Source: Dehalococcoidia bacterium
GTDB lineage: Bacteria; Chloroflexota; Dehalococcoidia; GIF9; AB-539-J10
Assembly: GCA_030612345.1 (NCBI GenBank)
Contig: JAUWOB010000081.1
Span: 1 to 5,217, forward strand
Direction of reading: 5' to 3'
DNA: 5,217 nucleotides
Shown: positions 4,681 through 5,217 of the stretch, one piece after another
Numbering within the stretch: position 1 is the stretch's first letter
How the letters are laid out: every line of letters begins with the position of its first letter
The notes under the pieces: model-generated
What the model was told of the DNA's origin: nothing
What the model saw: the letters and a program-made list of their open reading frames with translations, nothing else
The model's database searches: none
Program-made: the position numbers and the translations under genes

Positions 4681-5217
4681 TTACCGGGAGTGCTCGGCCT
4701 TTTCTCTTTCGCGCAGCACTCTACGGAGCAACTTGCCCACGGGCGTTTTCGGTATTTCTTCGATGAATTCCACGTCCCGTATGCGCTTGTACGGAGAGAT
4801 TCTCTCAGCGCAGAACTCGATAAGCTCACCGGCTGTAACGGCGGAGCCTGCTTTGAGCACCACGTAGGCCTTGGGCACTTCGCCAGCCAGCGCATCCGGT
4901 TTGCCCACCACTGCACACTCCATGACGGCAGAGTGTTCATAGAGAACAGCCTCTACCTCGGCCGGAGCAATGGTATAGCCCTTGTACTTGATGGTTTCCT
5001 TCTTTCTGTCCAGAACACGAAAGTAGCCGGCCTCATCCATAAGGGCCAGATCGCCTGTGTAGAGCCAGCCGTTGCGCAGTGCCTCACGGCTATCATCAGG
5101 ACGGTTAAGATAACCCTTCATCACCTGCGGCCCCCTGACTATCAGTTCTCCCAGTTGCCCCGCCGGCAGCTCCACCTCACCGGATTCCTCGTCAACAATG
5201 CGAGCTTCAGTATCAAT
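4681..5217 (-). CDS. AMP-forming acyl-CoA synthetase (fatty acid-CoA ligase type), C-terminal part, 5' partial
   Basis: The last 178-179 residues of an adenylate-forming (ANL superfamily) enzyme; the frame is open through the right edge (it begins IDTEARIVDEESGEV), so the GTG at 5175 is internal. Visible signature motifs: GELIVRGPQVMKGYLNRP; TGDLALMDEAGYF (motif A7 with the ATP-ribose-binding Asp); the hinge DRKKETIKYKGYTIAPAEVE (A8); a small C-terminal domain with VVGKPDALAGEVPKAYVV; and PKTPVGKLLRR (A10), whose Lys (codon 4734-4732) is the adenylation catalytic lysine. Such enzymes activate a carboxylate to acyl-AMP and then acyl-CoA. The MKGYLNRP and DRKKETIKYKGY wording matches medium/long-chain fatty acid-CoA or 4-coumarate-CoA-like ligases, but substrate specificity lies in the missing N-terminal domain. 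It converges with the PLD-ATPase across 141 bp. The C-terminus (REREKAEHSR) is a normal charged end; nothing suggests decay. Confidence 0.95.
   Translation of the reverse strand: MDTEARIVDEESGEVELPAGQLGELIVRGPQVMKGYLNRPDDSREALRNGWLYTGDLALMDEAGYFRVLDRKKETIKYKGYTIAPAEVEAVLYEHSAVMECAVVGKPDALAGEVPKAYVVLKAGSAVTAGELIEFCAERISPYKRIRDVEFIEEIPKTPVGKLLRRVLREREKAEHSR

Noticed and set aside
4472..4867. 131-residue plus-strand ORF spanning the PLD-ATPase end and the ligase.
   Set aside because: It overlaps two well-supported genes, has no SD, and its sequence is not family-like.
1..5217. CRISPR array, tRNA, rRNA or insertion-sequence ends.
   Set aside because: No regularly spaced repeats, no tRNA cloverleaf or rRNA-like stretches, and no transposase or terminal inverted repeats were seen.

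Overview
The window is a 5.2 kb piece of bacterial chromosome, GC-moderate by eye. It has three recognisable housekeeping-type genes (two cut by the window edges) and one unusual accessory gene. Strong sigma70-like promoter matches and Shine-Dalgarno (SD) sites indicate a bacterium. An AAA-coupled Lon-like protease, a flavin disulfide reductase and a FadD-type acyl-CoA ligase fit an environmental heterotroph or anaerobe (Chloroflexota or a deltaproteobacterial-type lineage would be plausible), but nothing here fixes the phylum.

Layout. (1) Positions 2-670, plus strand: C-terminal part of a Lon-family (S16) serine protease, with the Ser/Lys dyad present and the ATPase part outside the window. 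(2) 671-776: short convergent gap with no convincing terminator. (3) 777-2147, minus strand: complete pyridine nucleotide-disulfide oxidoreductase (dihydrolipoyl dehydrogenase / mycothione reductase-like) with an excellent SD. (4) 2148-2613: 466 bp intergenic region holding, on the minus strand, a probable reductase promoter with a hairpin just downstream, and further upstream a near-consensus sigma70 promoter. The latter starts transcription almost exactly at a 137-nt structured element whose ends form a 13-bp helix, followed by a T-rich tract. I interpret this as an independent small RNA gene or a 5' leader/riboswitch of unknown class. (5) 2614-4539, plus strand: a 641-residue protein joining an N-terminal phospholipase D-like nuclease fold (single HxK...TSAN motif) to a P-loop ATPase of AAA+/SF3-helicase style. 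Its most probable start is a TTG served by GAGGAG, not the GTG 15 nt upstream. (6) 4540-4680: convergent gap with a small ORF overlapping the ATPase stop as ATGA and a 6-bp hairpin. (7) 4681-5217, minus strand: C-terminal domain of an AMP-forming acyl-CoA ligase running off the right edge.

How the parts may work together. The protease, reductase and ligase look functionally independent; their orientations (+, -, +, -) rule out a single operon. The point of interest is the pair at 2343-4539: a nuclease-ATPase fusion transcribed away from a compact promoter-driven structured RNA about 120 bp away, between ordinary metabolic genes. Nuclease-NTPase fusions are a common design among anti-phage and mobile-element proteins, so a defence role is a reasonable hypothesis. 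A functional link between RNA and protein is inference from adjacency only.
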